A DNA stretch of 64,000 nucleotides from Marinobacterium alkalitolerans (GCF_017776525.1 NZ_JACVEW010000016.1:22752-86751), one strand, 5' to 3'. Positions 1-8,571 are shown, numbered from the stretch's first letter. The notes: a model not told the origin generated them from the letters alone. Translations and numbers: made by a program.

Positions 1-34
1 GCTTTTAACGCTGCATCGGCAACGCAGATAGCTT

Positions 35-526
35 TTAGAGGCTCAGGACTTTCTCGCCACGCGCAATACCACACACACCCGAGCGCACCACTTCCATGAT
101 GGAAGCGCTGCCCAGCGCGCTGATGAAGGCATCCAGCTTGTCGGATGCACCCACCAGCTGCACGGTGTAGGTGGTCGGCGTTACGTCGATGATCTGACCA
201 CGGAAGATATCGCAGGTACGCTTGATCTCCGCACGCATCTGGCCGCTGGCCTTCAGCTTGATCATCATCACTTCACGCTCGATGTGGTCACCTTCGGACA
301 GGTCGACCACCTTCACCACGTCGATCAGCTTGTTGAGCTGCTTGGTGATCTGCTCCACCACACGGTCATTGCCGATGGTGGTGACGGTCAGGCGCGACAG
401 GGTCGCGTCTTCGGTCGGTGCCACGGTGAGCGATTCGATGTTGTAGTTACGCTGGGAGAACAGACCCACAACACGCGACAGGGCACCCGGTTCGTTCTCC
501 ATCAGGACGGAAATGATATGGCGCAT
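35..526 (-). CDS. ilvH: Acetolactate synthase small (regulatory) subunit
   Basis: Regulatory subunit of acetohydroxyacid synthase, the first common step of valine, leucine and isoleucine synthesis. The 163-aa product has an N-terminal ACT domain (MRHIISVLMENEPGALSR, about residues 1-75), which in the family binds valine for feedback inhibition, and a C-terminal ACT-like half with FRGQIIDVTP. The length equals E. coli IlvH. A frame extension of 10 codons exists upstream, but the ATG at 526 is preceded by an AGAGGA ribosome site and matches the family start. It begins 2 nt after the ilvI stop, so the two subunits are co-translated from one mRNA. No terminator is visible in the 34 bases after the stop, so transcription may continue into the next gene, outside the window. 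Confidence 0.97.
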   Translation of the reverse strand: MRHIISVLMENEPGALSRVVGLFSQRNYNIESLTVAPTEDATLSRLTVTTIGNDRVVEQITKQLNKLIDVVKVVDLSEGDHIEREVMMIKLKASGQMRAEIKRTCDIFRGQIIDVTPTTYTVQLVGASDKLDAFISALGSASIMEVVRSGVCGIARGEKVLSL

Positions 527-528
527 GC

Positions 529-2250
529 TCAGGTCCTCTCTGTCTTGGTCAGCCACATGTCACGCATGGAACCACGGGGTACCTGCATCGGATATACGTG
601 CTCGAACGGATCGACCGCGATATCCATGAATACAAGGCGATCCTTCAGCGCGAAGGCTTCGCGCATGGCCCCTTCCAGGTCGGAATACTTGTCGACCTTC
701 ATACCCACGTGACCGTAGGACTCGACCAGCTTGACGAAGTCAGGCAGCGACTGCATGTAGGACTGAGAGTGACGGGACTCGTAGTTCATGTCCTGCCACT
801 GACGCACCATACCCAGCGACTGGTTGTTCAGGCAGAGAATCTTCACCGGCAGGTCATACTGCTTGCAGGTGGAGAGCTCCTGAATGTTCATCTGGATACT
901 GCCCTCGCCGGTGACACAGGCCACGTCGGCATCCGGGAAGTTCATTTTCACGCCCATGGCTGCCGGCAGACCGAAGCCCATGGTGCCGAGGCCGCCTGAG
1001 TTGATCCAGCGGTTCGGCTTGTTGAACTTGTAGTACTGCGCCGCGAACATCTGGTGCTGACCCACGTCGGAGGTCACGAAGGCATCGCCGTTGGTGACCA
1101 GGCTCAGCATTTCGATAACCTGCTGCGGCTTCATCAGCTCGGAATCGTCGGTGCGGTAGCGACCGCCGTGACGCTGACGCCACTCGTCGATCTGCTGCCA
1201 CCAGGCCTTAAGTGCATCGGCATCCGGCTGTTTCTTGCTGTTTTTCACCAGCTGTGCCATTTCATCCAGCACCACCTTGGCCGGTCCCACAATGGGGATA
1301 TCCGCCTGAACGGTCTTGGAGATGGAGGCCGGATCGATATCGATGTGCACGATCTTCGCGGTCGGACAGAACTTGTCGGTCGCGTTGGTGACACGGTCGT
1401 CGAAACGGGCGCCTACGGCCAGAATCAGGTCCGCATGGTGCATCGCCATGTTGGCTTCGTAGCTGCCGTGCATGCCCAGCATGCCGATGAACTGACGATC
1501 GGTCCCCGGGTAGCCACCCAGCCCCATCAGGGTGTTGGTGACCGGGAAGTTCAGCAGACGGGCCAGCTCGGTGAGCTGCTCGCTGGCATCACCCATGATG
1601 ACGCCGCCACCGGAATAGATGACCGGACGCTTGGCGTTCAGCAGCAGATCGGTGGCCTTCTTGATCTGACCGGTATGACCGCGGGTGATCGGCGTGTAGG
1701 AACGCATTTTCACCTGCTTCGGATACTCGTACGGGTACCGTTCGGTCGGGGTGGTCATATCCTTGGGCAGGTCGATGACGACCGGGCCCGGACGGCCGCT
1801 TTCGGCAATATGAAACGCCTTGCGCACGATGGCCGGAATGTCTTCCGGACGCTGTACGCTGAAGTTGTGTTTGACCACCGGGCGGGAGATGCCCAGCATG
1901 TCGGTTTCCTGGAACGCATCCTCACCAATCAGATGGCTCATGACCTGACCGGTAATGACCACCATCGGAATGGAGTCCATGAAAGCGGTCGCGATGCCGG
2001 TCACGGCATTGGTGGCACCCGGGCCGGATGTCACCAGCGCGACGCCGGCCTTGCCGGTTGCGCGCGCATAAGCATCCGCCATGTGAGTTGCAGCTTGCTC
2101 ATGGCGCACCAGAATGTGCTGTACATCTTCCTGCTGGAACAGGGCGTCGTAGACATGCAGCAACGAACCGCCCGGATAGCCATAGATGTACTGAACGCCC
2201 TCGTCTTTGAGGGCGCGTACGACCATTTCTGCGCCTGAAAGTAATTCCAC
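529..2250 (-). CDS. ilvI: Acetolactate synthase large (catalytic) subunit
   Basis: Catalytic subunit of acetohydroxyacid synthase: thiamine-diphosphate-dependent condensation of two pyruvates, or pyruvate plus 2-oxobutyrate. The 573 aa match IlvI (574 in E. coli). Visible motifs are the N-terminal pyrophosphate-binding half with the cofactor-activating Glu (E51 in [12 protein letters not shown]), the central FAD/DHAP-like domain, and the C-terminal ThDP motif GEG...LNN (about 436-470); the GEG form of the usual GDG is common in pseudomonad relatives. The start is GTG at 2250 with AGAGGG eight bases upstream and the expected N-terminus MELLSGAEM. It is preceded by a long leader that may regulate it. 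Confidence 0.98.
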   Translation of the reverse strand: MELLSGAEMVVRALKDEGVQYIYGYPGGSLLHVYDALFQQEDVQHILVRHEQAATHMADAYARATGKAGVALVTSGPGATNAVTGIATAFMDSIPMVVITGQVMSHLIGEDAFQETDMLGISRPVVKHNFSVQRPEDIPAIVRKAFHIAESGRPGPVVIDLPKDMTTPTERYPYEYPKQVKMRSYTPITRGHTGQIKKATDLLLNAKRPVIYSGGGVIMGDASEQLTELARLLNFPVTNTLMGLGGYPGTDRQFIGMLGMHGSYEANMAMHHADLILAVGARFDDRVTNATDKFCPTAKIVHIDIDPASISKTVQADIPIVGPAKVVLDEMAQLVKNSKKQPDADALKAWWQQIDEWRQRHGGRYRTDDSELMKPQQVIEMLSLVTNGDAFVTSDVGQHQMFAAQYYKFNKPNRWINSGGLGTMGFGLPAAMGVKMNFPDADVACVTGEGSIQMNIQELSTCKQYDLPVKILCLNNQSLGMVRQWQDMNYESRHSQSYMQSLPDFVKLVESYGHVGMKVDKYSDLEGAMREAFALKDRLVFMDIAVDPFEHVYPMQVPRGSMRDMWLTKTERT

Positions 2251-2270
2251 TGTTGTACCCTCTACTCAGC

Positions 2271-2289
2271 ACCGGCACTCTTTGCCGGT
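2271..2289 (-). promoter_or_regulatory. Hairpin in the ilvI 5' leader
   Basis: A perfect 7-bp inverted repeat (ACCGGCA / TGCCGGT, 5-nt loop) lies just upstream of the ilvI ribosome site. It has no U-run after it, so it is not a terminator by itself; it could be part of a longer leader structure that controls access to the start. Its function is inferred only from position. Confidence 0.35.
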
Positions 2290-2528
2290 GAACTAACAGT
2301 TTCAGCGTTTCTGCAACGTTGAACACGGCCGCTCGCGGTCTGATGGTGTCGCAACCGCGATGCAGATTCCGAGGCGGAACCCGTTCGATGGCACGTGTTC
2401 GGGTACTGTCCAGGCGAGGATCTTCTTACCGGACAGACCTGTCTGAGACTTAAGCCGGGTAGCGCTTAAAACCACCCGCGGTCTCGGGATTTCCTACCAC
2501 CGCAAGCCTAGAAAACAAATAGCCTTCC

Positions 2529-2557
2529 ATTCTCGCACCTTGACAACCTCCAATCAA
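2529..2557 (-). promoter_or_regulatory. Candidate ilvIH promoter
   Basis: On the minus strand TTGATT is followed 17 bp later by GAGAAT (4 of 6 matches to TATAAT). It would give a leader of roughly 270 nt before ilvI. The 417-bp gap 2251-2667 otherwise holds only leader sequence for ilvI and the short upstream region of the divergent small gene (TATAGT at 2627). Confidence 0.35.
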
Positions 2558-2667
2558 CCGCCTACCGCCCGTGAAACGGCCATCTACCACCAAGGTTAGA
2601 GGCTGGGCGTTACCGTTTATTGGCGGTATAGTAGGTGCGACTTCAGTTTTGCGCCGGAGAGCACACG

Positions 2668-2934
2668 ATGAGTGTTGCCGAGATTAAAAATAAGGAGCGC
2701 GTCATCAATGAACTGCTGCGCTTTATCCGCAAGGTTCTGGTAGAGCCGGATATCAGTGACAAGGCACTGGAGATCGCCCGCAAGCACTTCAACGAGAAAA
2801 ACGCCGAAGTGCTGATTGCCGAAGAGCTGACCTCCACCACCAATGTGAAGATTCCCATCGAGCACAGCGATGCCGATCGTCTCTTCCTTGAGCTGCTGAT
2901 CGACGTGGTGCGCGACGAAAAAGCGCTCTACTGA
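2668..2934 (+). CDS. Small conserved-looking protein of unknown function (88 aa)
   Basis: I do not recognise a family. The 88-aa product is acidic and predicted mostly helical (MSVAEIKNKERVINELLRF at the start), with no signal peptide or membrane segment. The ATG at 2668 has GGAGA eight bases upstream and is preferred over an in-frame ATG 11 codons earlier. A TATAGT -10-like hexamer lies at 2627-2632. It is divergent from ilvI and ends 6 bases before the convergent rlmJ stop. Codon use matches the surrounding core genes, so it is probably a native housekeeping or regulatory protein. Confidence 0.75.
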   Translation: MSVAEIKNKERVINELLRFIRKVLVEPDISDKALEIARKHFNEKNAEVLIAEELTSTTNVKIPIEHSDADRLFLELLIDVVRDEKALY

Positions 2935-2940
2935 TCCGCG

Positions 2941-3780
2941 TTACTCGGGCACCAGCCACTCCACGCGCCAGGTGCCCTGCCCCTTCTCCAGTTCCAGCCG
3001 TTCCGTCAGCCAGGGCGACAGCGCTTCCAGCGTATGATCCAGTTGCCAGGGCGGATTGATCACCAGCATGCCGCTGCCGTACATGCCGCGCTCACCGCTG
3101 GCGGGCATAATTTCCAGCTCGGCGCAGAGCATCTTGCGAATCCCCGTGTCTTTCAGATCCTGCTTCATTTTGCGCCAGAGATCGGCCGGCAGCAGCGGGT
3201 ACCAGATGGCAAAGCAGCCGTTGGGCCAGTGCTTGTACGCCTTGGTGATAAAACGCACCAGGTCTTGATACTCCTTCTTCACCTCAAATGCCGGGTCGAT
3301 CAGCACCACGCCGCGATTGGGCCTGGGCGGCATCTGTGACAGCACCCCTTCATAACCGTCCCGATGATGGACAGCCACGCGCGCATCCTGACGAAACACC
3401 GCCTTGAGCGCATCCGCCTCGGCGGGGTGCAGCTCCATGATGCTGATACGGTCATCCTCGCGCGCCATGCCGGCAGCCTGCAGCGGCGAGCCCGGGTAAC
3501 AGGTCAGCGCATCCTGATTCTCGCGCGTCACCTGCTCCATGTACCCCTCGGCGTCCTGCGGCAGGGCCTGATGCCAGAGACGGCCGATACCGCCCTGATA
3601 TTCACCGGTTTTCAGTGCCTGATCACCTTCCAGATCATAGCGGGCACGGCCACCGTGGGTTTCCAGGTAGCTCCAGGGTTTGGCCTTTCGATTCAGGGCC
3701 TGCAGCAGCAGGTTCAGGACGAGGTGCTTGTGCACATCCGCGAAGTTGCCGGCGTGGTAGCCGTGCTGATAACTGAGCAT
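2941..3780 (-). CDS. rlmJ: 23S rRNA (adenine-2030-N6)-methyltransferase
   Basis: SAM-dependent methyltransferase expected to make m6A2030 in 23S rRNA. The 279 aa match RlmJ length (280 in E. coli), and diagnostic blocks are present: LSYQHGYHAGNFADVHKH at the N-terminus, TGEYQGGIGRLW, YPGSPLQAA, ELHPAEADAL, and VINPPWQLD near the end. Oddly, the catalytic motif usually written DPPY or DPPF reads DPAF here (VLIDPAFEVKKEYQD), so the second Pro is replaced by Ala. The gene stands alone, convergent with the small gene at 2668 and just after the lipoprotein gene on the same strand. Confidence 0.95.
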   Translation of the reverse strand: MLSYQHGYHAGNFADVHKHLVLNLLLQALNRKAKPWSYLETHGGRARYDLEGDQALKTGEYQGGIGRLWHQALPQDAEGYMEQVTRENQDALTCYPGSPLQAAGMAREDDRISIMELHPAEADALKAVFRQDARVAVHHRDGYEGVLSQMPPRPNRGVVLIDPAFEVKKEYQDLVRFITKAYKHWPNGCFAIWYPLLPADLWRKMKQDLKDTGIRKMLCAELEIMPASGERGMYGSGMLVINPPWQLDHTLEALSPWLTERLELEKGQGTWRVEWLVPE

Positions 3781-3807
3781 GTAAACGGTCCGGGGCCCGA
3801 GCGGGCC

Positions 3808-4485
3808 CTATTGGATATGAGGCACCCTCAGGTGCGGGAAACGAGCGGACAGACGAGCCGCAATCTGCTGCAGCCGCGTCCAGTCGGTATCAAACAGAAC
3901 GGTATCACCGTCCTCGGCATAGGGTCCCAGCAGGCCCGGCAGGCCGGAGCCTTTCTGAAACAGGGAACCGCGGGTACGGCCGCTGCATTCAAAGCGACCG
4001 GGGCGCGAGGGTGAAAACACCCAGCGACCGGATTGCCAGTAGGGCGCGTTGTCGGCATCGGCATTCAGGCAGATGCGCACCTGCTTCAGCACCAGCGCAT
4101 AGCCATCACGACCACCGCCCTGCACCCGAAACGCATTCATGATGCTGCCCCGGCCCGCCGTGACCGAGACACTGCCCCAGTCCCGCTGGCTGCGATAGAT
4201 CGCCAGAAAACGGCGCGGCTCAGGCTGCTGGCTGTCGACCTGCCGGTACTGCTGATCCAGCAGCAGCGGCAATGACAGACGGTAGTAGGGCCCCTGCAGA
4301 TAGTGTGTCACCAGAGTGTCGGTCAGCCCCTGACCTGACACGCGCAGCGTCAGCGGGTGCAAGGGCACAGGTGTCACACTGATCTCAGGCGCAGGCGGCG
4401 CTTTCGGGGTTGGCGGTGGCGCGGCACAGCCGGCGAGCAACAGCGCCAGCAGCACAGGGGTTCGGAAAGCCGTCAGCAATTTCAT
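3808..4485 (-). CDS. Outer-membrane lipoprotein of unknown function
   Basis: The 225-aa product has a type II signal peptide with lipobox LLAG-C20, followed by a Pro-rich spacer (PPPTPKAPP). Residue +2 is Ala rather than Asp, which predicts outer-membrane sorting. The mature domain, about residues 45-225, matches no family I know. Its start codon overlaps the stop of the upstream response-regulator gene by one base (ATGA), so the two are translationally coupled and may work together. No catalytic motif is evident. Confidence 0.85.
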   Translation of the reverse strand: MKLLTAFRTPVLLALLLAGCAAPPPTPKAPPAPEISVTPVPLHPLTLRVSGQGLTDTLVTHYLQGPYYRLSLPLLLDQQYRQVDSQQPEPRRFLAIYRSQRDWGSVSVTAGRGSIMNAFRVQGGGRDGYALVLKQVRICLNADADNAPYWQSGRWVFSPSRPGRFECSGRTRGSLFQKGSGLPGLLGPYAEDGDTVLFDTDWTRLQQIAARLSARFPHLRVPHIQ

Positions 4486-5273
4486 CAGCGCACACTGGAA
4501 ATGTATTTGGACAGATGCGCCATCTTGTCCGGATCATCGTCCATGAAGCTGACCAGCACATCCACATAGGCGGCATCCAGCTTCTGCTCGGTGGCCTGCA
4601 CCAGCGTCACAAAGCCGTTAATACGCGCCACGCTGTCGCCGGAGAGCTGTTCGATATCGACCACCACCTGCTCCAGCACCTGTGGAAAGCTGCCTTCATT
4701 CTTGATGACGACTTTCACTTCACGCAGATTCAGATCCTTGATGGCGCAACGGAAGGTCTGCTTGCTGTTGCGGATCTGGGCCAGCCCCTTGGGCTTGCCG
4801 GCACCGGCGCGGGCGGCAGGCGCCCCGCCCTTTTTCTGTTCATCGGCCTGCAGCATGGCCGCGGCGCGCGCCTGCTGTTCCGGGCTCAGCTTCTGCTGCT
4901 TGCTGAGCGCCTTGACCATTTTCTGTACCAACTGCTCACGGGTGAACGGCTTGCCCAGGTAATCGTTCACGCCCGCCTGAATGGCCTTGAGCACGTACTC
5001 GCGCTCACCACGGCTGGTCACCATCAAAAAGGGGGTCGATTTATACGCGTCCTGGGCACGACACCACTGCAGCACATCAAGGCCGCTCATCTCGGGCATC
5101 TCCCAGTCGCAGAGGATCAGGTTGAACTGCCTCTGCTGCATGGCACTGATGGCCTGGGCGCCATTCTCTACGGCCATGACCGTGAAATCGGGAAAGGACT
5201 CCCGGACCATGGACGTCACACGTTCACGAATGAAGCGCGCATCATCCACGACCAGAATATTGAGTTTGCTCAT
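4485..5273 (-). CDS. Response regulator with REC domain and PilZ-like C-terminus
   Basis: The N-terminal CheY-like receiver (residues 1-122) has the full acidic pocket (D10, D11), phosphoacceptor D56 in LCDWEMPEMSG, T86 and K108 (LGKPF), so it should be phosphorylated by a histidine kinase. A charged linker (about 125-160) leads to a C-terminal 95-residue domain whose spacing (VARINGFVTLVQ ... VDVLVSFMDDDP) faintly resembles PilZ, but the Arg-rich c-di-GMP motif is not clear; that assignment is inference. The start at 5273 gives the usual MSKLNILVVDD; an in-frame start 16 codons upstream exists and the ribosome site is weak for both. Coupled to the lipoprotein gene downstream. Confidence 0.85.
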   Translation of the reverse strand: MSKLNILVVDDARFIRERVTSMVRESFPDFTVMAVENGAQAISAMQQRQFNLILCDWEMPEMSGLDVLQWCRAQDAYKSTPFLMVTSRGEREYVLKAIQAGVNDYLGKPFTREQLVQKMVKALSKQQKLSPEQQARAAAMLQADEQKKGGAPAARAGAGKPKGLAQIRNSKQTFRCAIKDLNLREVKVVIKNEGSFPQVLEQVVVDIEQLSGDSVARINGFVTLVQATEQKLDAAYVDVLVSFMDDDPDKMAHLSKYISSVR

Positions 5274-5404
5274 CGGTAGCTGTTTGTCCGAACAACGGGA
5301 TAACTGTTTACACTGTCCCACAAAGTGAACCGCGACTGAACCCCCGAGCCCTGTTTCAAGGCAAAAAACAGGTGTTTAAACCCGAGGGCAGAGCTCGGCT
5401 TTCC

Positions 5405-5719
5405 TCAGCGGTAGAACACCGCCAGCCAGACGGTACGCTGCTCCGGGTCGGTCCAGCTCACGCGATGACGGGTGTGGGCCGGAATATTGAGATAATCACC
5501 CGCCCTCAACTGCACCTTGTCCCCGTTTTCAAACGTCAGCTCGCCCGCACCTTCAAGCACCAGCACCCATTCATGCTCGTCCTGATCGTACCAGCCCGAT
5601 GCCGGTGAGCTGTGCCCCTGCGACAGAATGCGCTCGATCCGTACCCCCTCGGCCACCAGCAGGTCGGTGAACACTTCCTGTGGCAGCTCAGCCGGAATGT
5701 TGTCCTTGAGGTTGCTCAC
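5405..5719 (-). CDS. Small cupin-domain protein
   Basis: A single-domain cupin of 104 aa. The first cupin motif is seen in HEWVLVLEGAGEL and the second in LRAGDYLNIPAHTRH, with candidate metal ligands His and Glu in the first and His in the second. Such proteins may be metal-binding enzymes or sensors; the substrate cannot be read. The start is GTG at 5719 with GGAGG just upstream, overlapping the stop of the upstream CDF transporter gene by 3-4 bases, so the two are coupled. This hints at a link to metal handling, which is inference from context. Confidence 0.85.
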   Translation of the reverse strand: MSNLKDNIPAELPQEVFTDLLVAEGVRIERILSQGHSSPASGWYDQDEHEWVLVLEGAGELTFENGDKVQLRAGDYLNIPAHTRHRVSWTDPEQRTVWLAVFYR

Positions 5720-6330
5720 GCGCCTCCCTCACAGCTTGTCGCTTCTTCAGCCGCCTCGCGCAGAATGCGCACGCCGCCACGCAGCACCAGCAGGGCAATG
5801 ATGAGACCGATCACCAGGTCCGGCAGGCGGCTGCCCAGCCACCAGACCAGCGCACCGGAAAGAATCACCCCGGCGTTGGCGATCACGTCATTGGCAGAGA
5901 AAATCAGCGAGGCGCGCATGTGCACACCTCCATCGCGGTGTTTCATGATCAGGCTCAGGCAGATCACATTGGCCACCAGCGCGACCAGCCCCACCGACAT
6001 CATCAGCCCGCTGACCGGTTCGCTGCCGAGCAGAAAGCGGCGCAGCACATCGACCAGCACCAGCAGCGCCAGCCCGATCTGCAGCCAACCGCTGTAACGC
6101 GCCGCCCGCTGCTTCAGCAGGGCACTGCGGCCAATGGCATAGAGACTGATCGCATACACGGAGGCATCGGCCAGCATATCCAGTGAATCCGCCACCAGGC
6201 CCGTGGACTGCGCCACCCAACCCAGCCCGAACTCGAACAGAAACATCAGAGCGTTGATCACCAGCACGATCAGCAGCGTTTTGCGCTCCTGCGCGTTGCG
6301 CGCTTCCATCTCACAGCCACAACCGGACAT
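5716..6330 (-). CDS. Short cation diffusion facilitator transporter
   Basis: Inner-membrane divalent-cation transporter of the CDF family, about five or six membrane segments in 204 aa. The two conserved metal-site motifs are visible: ADSLDMLADA in the second helix and ANDVIANAGVI in the fifth. An N-terminal CGCEME may bind metal. The usual C-terminal cytoplasmic domain of CDF proteins is absent, so this is the compact type (about 200 aa rather than 300). ATG at 6330 with GGAGAGG upstream. It lies between a LysR gene and the cupin gene on the same strand and likely shares their transcript. Confidence 0.88.
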   Translation of the reverse strand: MSGCGCEMEARNAQERKTLLIVLVINALMFLFEFGLGWVAQSTGLVADSLDMLADASVYAISLYAIGRSALLKQRAARYSGWLQIGLALLVLVDVLRRFLLGSEPVSGLMMSVGLVALVANVICLSLIMKHRDGGVHMRASLIFSANDVIANAGVILSGALVWWLGSRLPDLVIGLIIALLVLRGGVRILREAAEEATSCEGGA

Positions 6331-6370
6331 TCAGCCTCTCCGTATCAATTGCTCATTCGCGAAACAGCGA

Positions 6371-7285
6371 TTATAGCGCCGGACCGGCCAGGCGTTCGGA
6401 CTGGCTGCGGATCGCATCGGTCAGATAGTCCATCAGCGTGTGAATCCTTACCACACCGCGCAGGTCCGGGTGCATCAGGAACCAGAGGCCGTATTCCAGT
6501 TCGGGGATGGGGTCGGTCAACTGCACAATATCCGGGTCCGACTCGGCCAGGTAGCAGGGCAGCACCGCCAGCCCCATCTGTGAACGGATCGCACTGAGAA
6601 TACCCACCAGCGTATCCACCCGGAATACGCAGGCATTGCTCAGCCCCTTCATCTCCATCCACTGGTCCAGCTCCGAATCCTGCAACCGGGGTCCTGCCCC
6701 GATCCAGGGATAACCGGCCAACGCGTCAATGGACGCCCCCGGCGTGAGGCCAAAACTGCGATGCGCATACACGGCCTGTCCGATGGTACTCAGCGGTTTG
6801 CCGATCAGGTTTTCAGGCGGCTCATTGGAGGGGCGGATGGCCACATCCGCTTCTCGGCGCGTGAGGTTGAACAACTGGTTCGACACCGCCACATCGAGCA
6901 GGATGCCGGAATAGGTGTGCTGAAACTCCTTAAACAGCGGCGCCAGCAGCCCCATCAGCAGGGAATCGGTGGTCGTCACCCAGATTTCACCCCGCGGCTC
7001 CAGATCGCGCCCGGCCACCCGCCGTTCGGCGGCAATGGCGGCCTGATCCATGATGCGGGCGGTTTCCGCCAGCTCCTCCCCCGCCAGCGTCGGCTGATAG
7101 CCGTAGCGGCTGCGCTCGAAAAGTTTGACCCCCAACCGCCGCTCCACATCAGCCAGTCGCCGGAACACCGTGGCATGGCTCACCCCCAGTGCGCGGGACG
7201 CTCCCGATAGGGATCCGGTGGTCGCAATGGCCAGCACAATCTCGAAGTCATTCCACGCCAGACGGTTGCGCGACTTCGAGGTCAT
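6371..7285 (-). CDS. LysR-family transcriptional regulator
   Basis: The N-terminal winged helix-turn-helix (about residues 8-66, WNDFEIVLAIATTGSLSGAS, then HATVFRRLADVERRLG) is followed by a periplasmic-binding-like effector domain to residue 304. The ATG at 7285 gives 304 aa, the family norm; a TTG at 7327 would add 14 residues and cannot be excluded because neither start has a strong ribosome site. The gene is 40 bp upstream of the CDF transporter and on the same strand, and divergent from the 78-aa gene at 7440. Effector unknown. Confidence 0.92.
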   Translation of the reverse strand: MTSKSRNRLAWNDFEIVLAIATTGSLSGASRALGVSHATVFRRLADVERRLGVKLFERSRYGYQPTLAGEELAETARIMDQAAIAAERRVAGRDLEPRGEIWVTTTDSLLMGLLAPLFKEFQHTYSGILLDVAVSNQLFNLTRREADVAIRPSNEPPENLIGKPLSTIGQAVYAHRSFGLTPGASIDALAGYPWIGAGPRLQDSELDQWMEMKGLSNACVFRVDTLVGILSAIRSQMGLAVLPCYLAESDPDIVQLTDPIPELEYGLWFLMHPDLRGVVRIHTLMDYLTDAIRSQSERLAGPAL

Positions 7286-7439
7286 CCGTGCGGGAATCGC
7301 CGCCTGTCCTGCTGTTCGTTTTTGCAAAGTCCGTACTCACGTTTATGGAATCGTATGCAGTATAGAAAGTGATTAGCATGCGCCCAGAAATTTCAACTCA
7401 TCTGCACCTGTTATAGGGCGAGGCTAAGGAGGTCAGCAT

Positions 7440-7676
7440 ATGATAGCTTCAGGCGAAGCGCAGTACTTTCAAGATGGCGGCTTGTTGGCTCGCCAGGATA
7501 ACAATGACGCTCAGATCCCCCATCTGGCACCGGATCACGGCAGCATTCCGCACCGTTACCAGAATGGTCAGGGTGGCATTGATGTGCACCAGGTGCAACG
7601 TGACCAGATGCGCGCCCAGCGCGACTGCGTACGTGCGTTTTTCAGCTTCCTGCTGAAGCCGCTGCGCCAGGGTTAA
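7440..7676 (+). CDS. Hypothetical 78-aa protein
   Basis: No family recognised. The coding call rests on an ideal ribosome site (AAGGAGG, seven bases before ATG 7440), GC-rich codon use like the core genes, and a strong terminator right after the stop. The protein is polar with many Gln, Asp and His in the first 60 residues and a short hydrophobic C-terminus (FFSFLLKPLRQG). Another open frame lies on the opposite strand (7449-7721), but it lacks a ribosome site and would run through the terminator. Divergent from the LysR gene across 150 bp. Confidence 0.65.
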   Translation: MIASGEAQYFQDGGLLARQDNNDAQIPHLAPDHGSIPHRYQNGQGGIDVHQVQRDQMRAQRDCVRAFFSFLLKPLRQG

Positions 7677-7696
7677 GCACCCGCCAAAGGACACGG

Positions 7697-7727
7697 AATG
7701 GCCTGCCCTTGAGCAGGCCATTTTTTT
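7697..7727 (+). terminator. Intrinsic terminator after the 78-aa gene
   Basis: Perfect 10-bp stem (AATGGCCTGC / GCAGGCCATT) with a 6-nt loop followed by seven T on the plus strand. Ends transcription of the 78-aa gene before the convergent methyltransferase gene. Confidence 0.9.
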
Positions 7728-7731
7728 GAGT

Positions 7732-8571
7732 TTACCCTTTGCTCAGCACAACCGCGAACTCACTGTTGTTTTGATCGTACTCACCTCCCGCTGCATCTCC
7801 CAGCAAGGCTTCAATCTTGAAACCGGCCGACTCCACCTCCTGGCGTAATGCCTCGGAGCTGAAGTACTGCAGCCAGTTATAGACCTCCCACTCACGTTCC
7901 TGAGTGAAGAGCACAAACTGATCGAGCGCGACCTGCTCATCCGGGTACAGGAAGGTATTGTGAAACCCGAAGTACGCCTCCTCAGCCCAGAACCCGTCCA
8001 TCAGATTGGGCGCATAGGCCGCTGATTCAGCACGGGCTGCAAACCCTGCCAGACTGTAAACATCGAAGACGACATGCCCGGCATCATCCAGCAGCGCATG
8101 AAACCGCGCCAGCAACTGCTGTCGCTGCTGCGGATTGAGTGCACAGAAGTCACACATCAGCAGTGTGATCAGGTCGTAGCGTTCGTTGCTTTCAAACTGC
8201 AGATAGTTCTGGTTTACATACTGGATGGGCAGCGAAGCCGCTTCAGCCTGCTGACGGGCATAGCGGATGGACCGAGTGGAGAAATCGATCCCCGTGACCT
8301 GCGCACCCAGTGCGGCAAAGCGACTCGTGTAGAGCCCCGGCCCACAGCCGAAGTCACAGACGCGGGAGCCTTCCCCCAGATCAAAACGGCGTTGCATCCA
8401 GTCCACGGAGCGGTCAATAAAGGCCCGGTTACGTGACGAGATATCCACATCCGGATTGAGGTGGAAAGCCAGCATCTGTTTGGAGGTATGCTCATCATTC
8501 CACAGCTGCGCAGCCGTATACTGCGACCAGACGGCAGGCCGCCGGTTAATACGTTCAAGTGTTTCAAACAT
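7732..8571 (-). CDS. Class I SAM-dependent methyltransferase
   Basis: A 279-aa Rossmann-fold methyltransferase. Motif I is VCDFGCGPG (about residues 90-98), motif II the acidic GIDFS, and the post-motif region YDLITLLMCDF follows. No secretion signal. Substrate unknown; the general shape suggests a small-molecule methyltransferase rather than an rRNA enzyme. The ATG at 8571 has AGGATC upstream. It is divergent from a MerR-family gene across 285 bp, a typical regulator-target arrangement, so control by that regulator is plausible but unproven. Confidence 0.88.
   Translation of the reverse strand: MFETLERINRRPAVWSQYTAAQLWNDEHTSKQMLAFHLNPDVDISSRNRAFIDRSVDWMQRRFDLGEGSRVCDFGCGPGLYTSRFAALGAQVTGIDFSTRSIRYARQQAEAASLPIQYVNQNYLQFESNERYDLITLLMCDFCALNPQQRQQLLARFHALLDDAGHVVFDVYSLAGFAARAESAAYAPNLMDGFWAEEAYFGFHNTFLYPDEQVALDQFVLFTQEREWEVYNWLQYFSSEALRQEVESAGFKIEALLGDAAGGEYDQNNSEFAVVLSKG

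Noticed and set aside
1054..2238. Long open frame opposite ilvI (394 aa)
   Set aside because: Antisense shadow of a GC-rich gene; composition rich in His, Arg, Gln without domains, and no ribosome site.
2450..2530. 26-codon leader peptide before ilvI (starting MEGYLFSRL)
   Set aside because: It has no run of Ile, Val or Leu codons, and its ATG overlaps the best -10, so it would probably not be transcribed.
7449..7721. Minus-strand 90-aa frame opposite the 78-aa gene
   Set aside because: No ribosome site and it begins beyond the plus-strand terminator; the plus frame has an ideal ribosome site.
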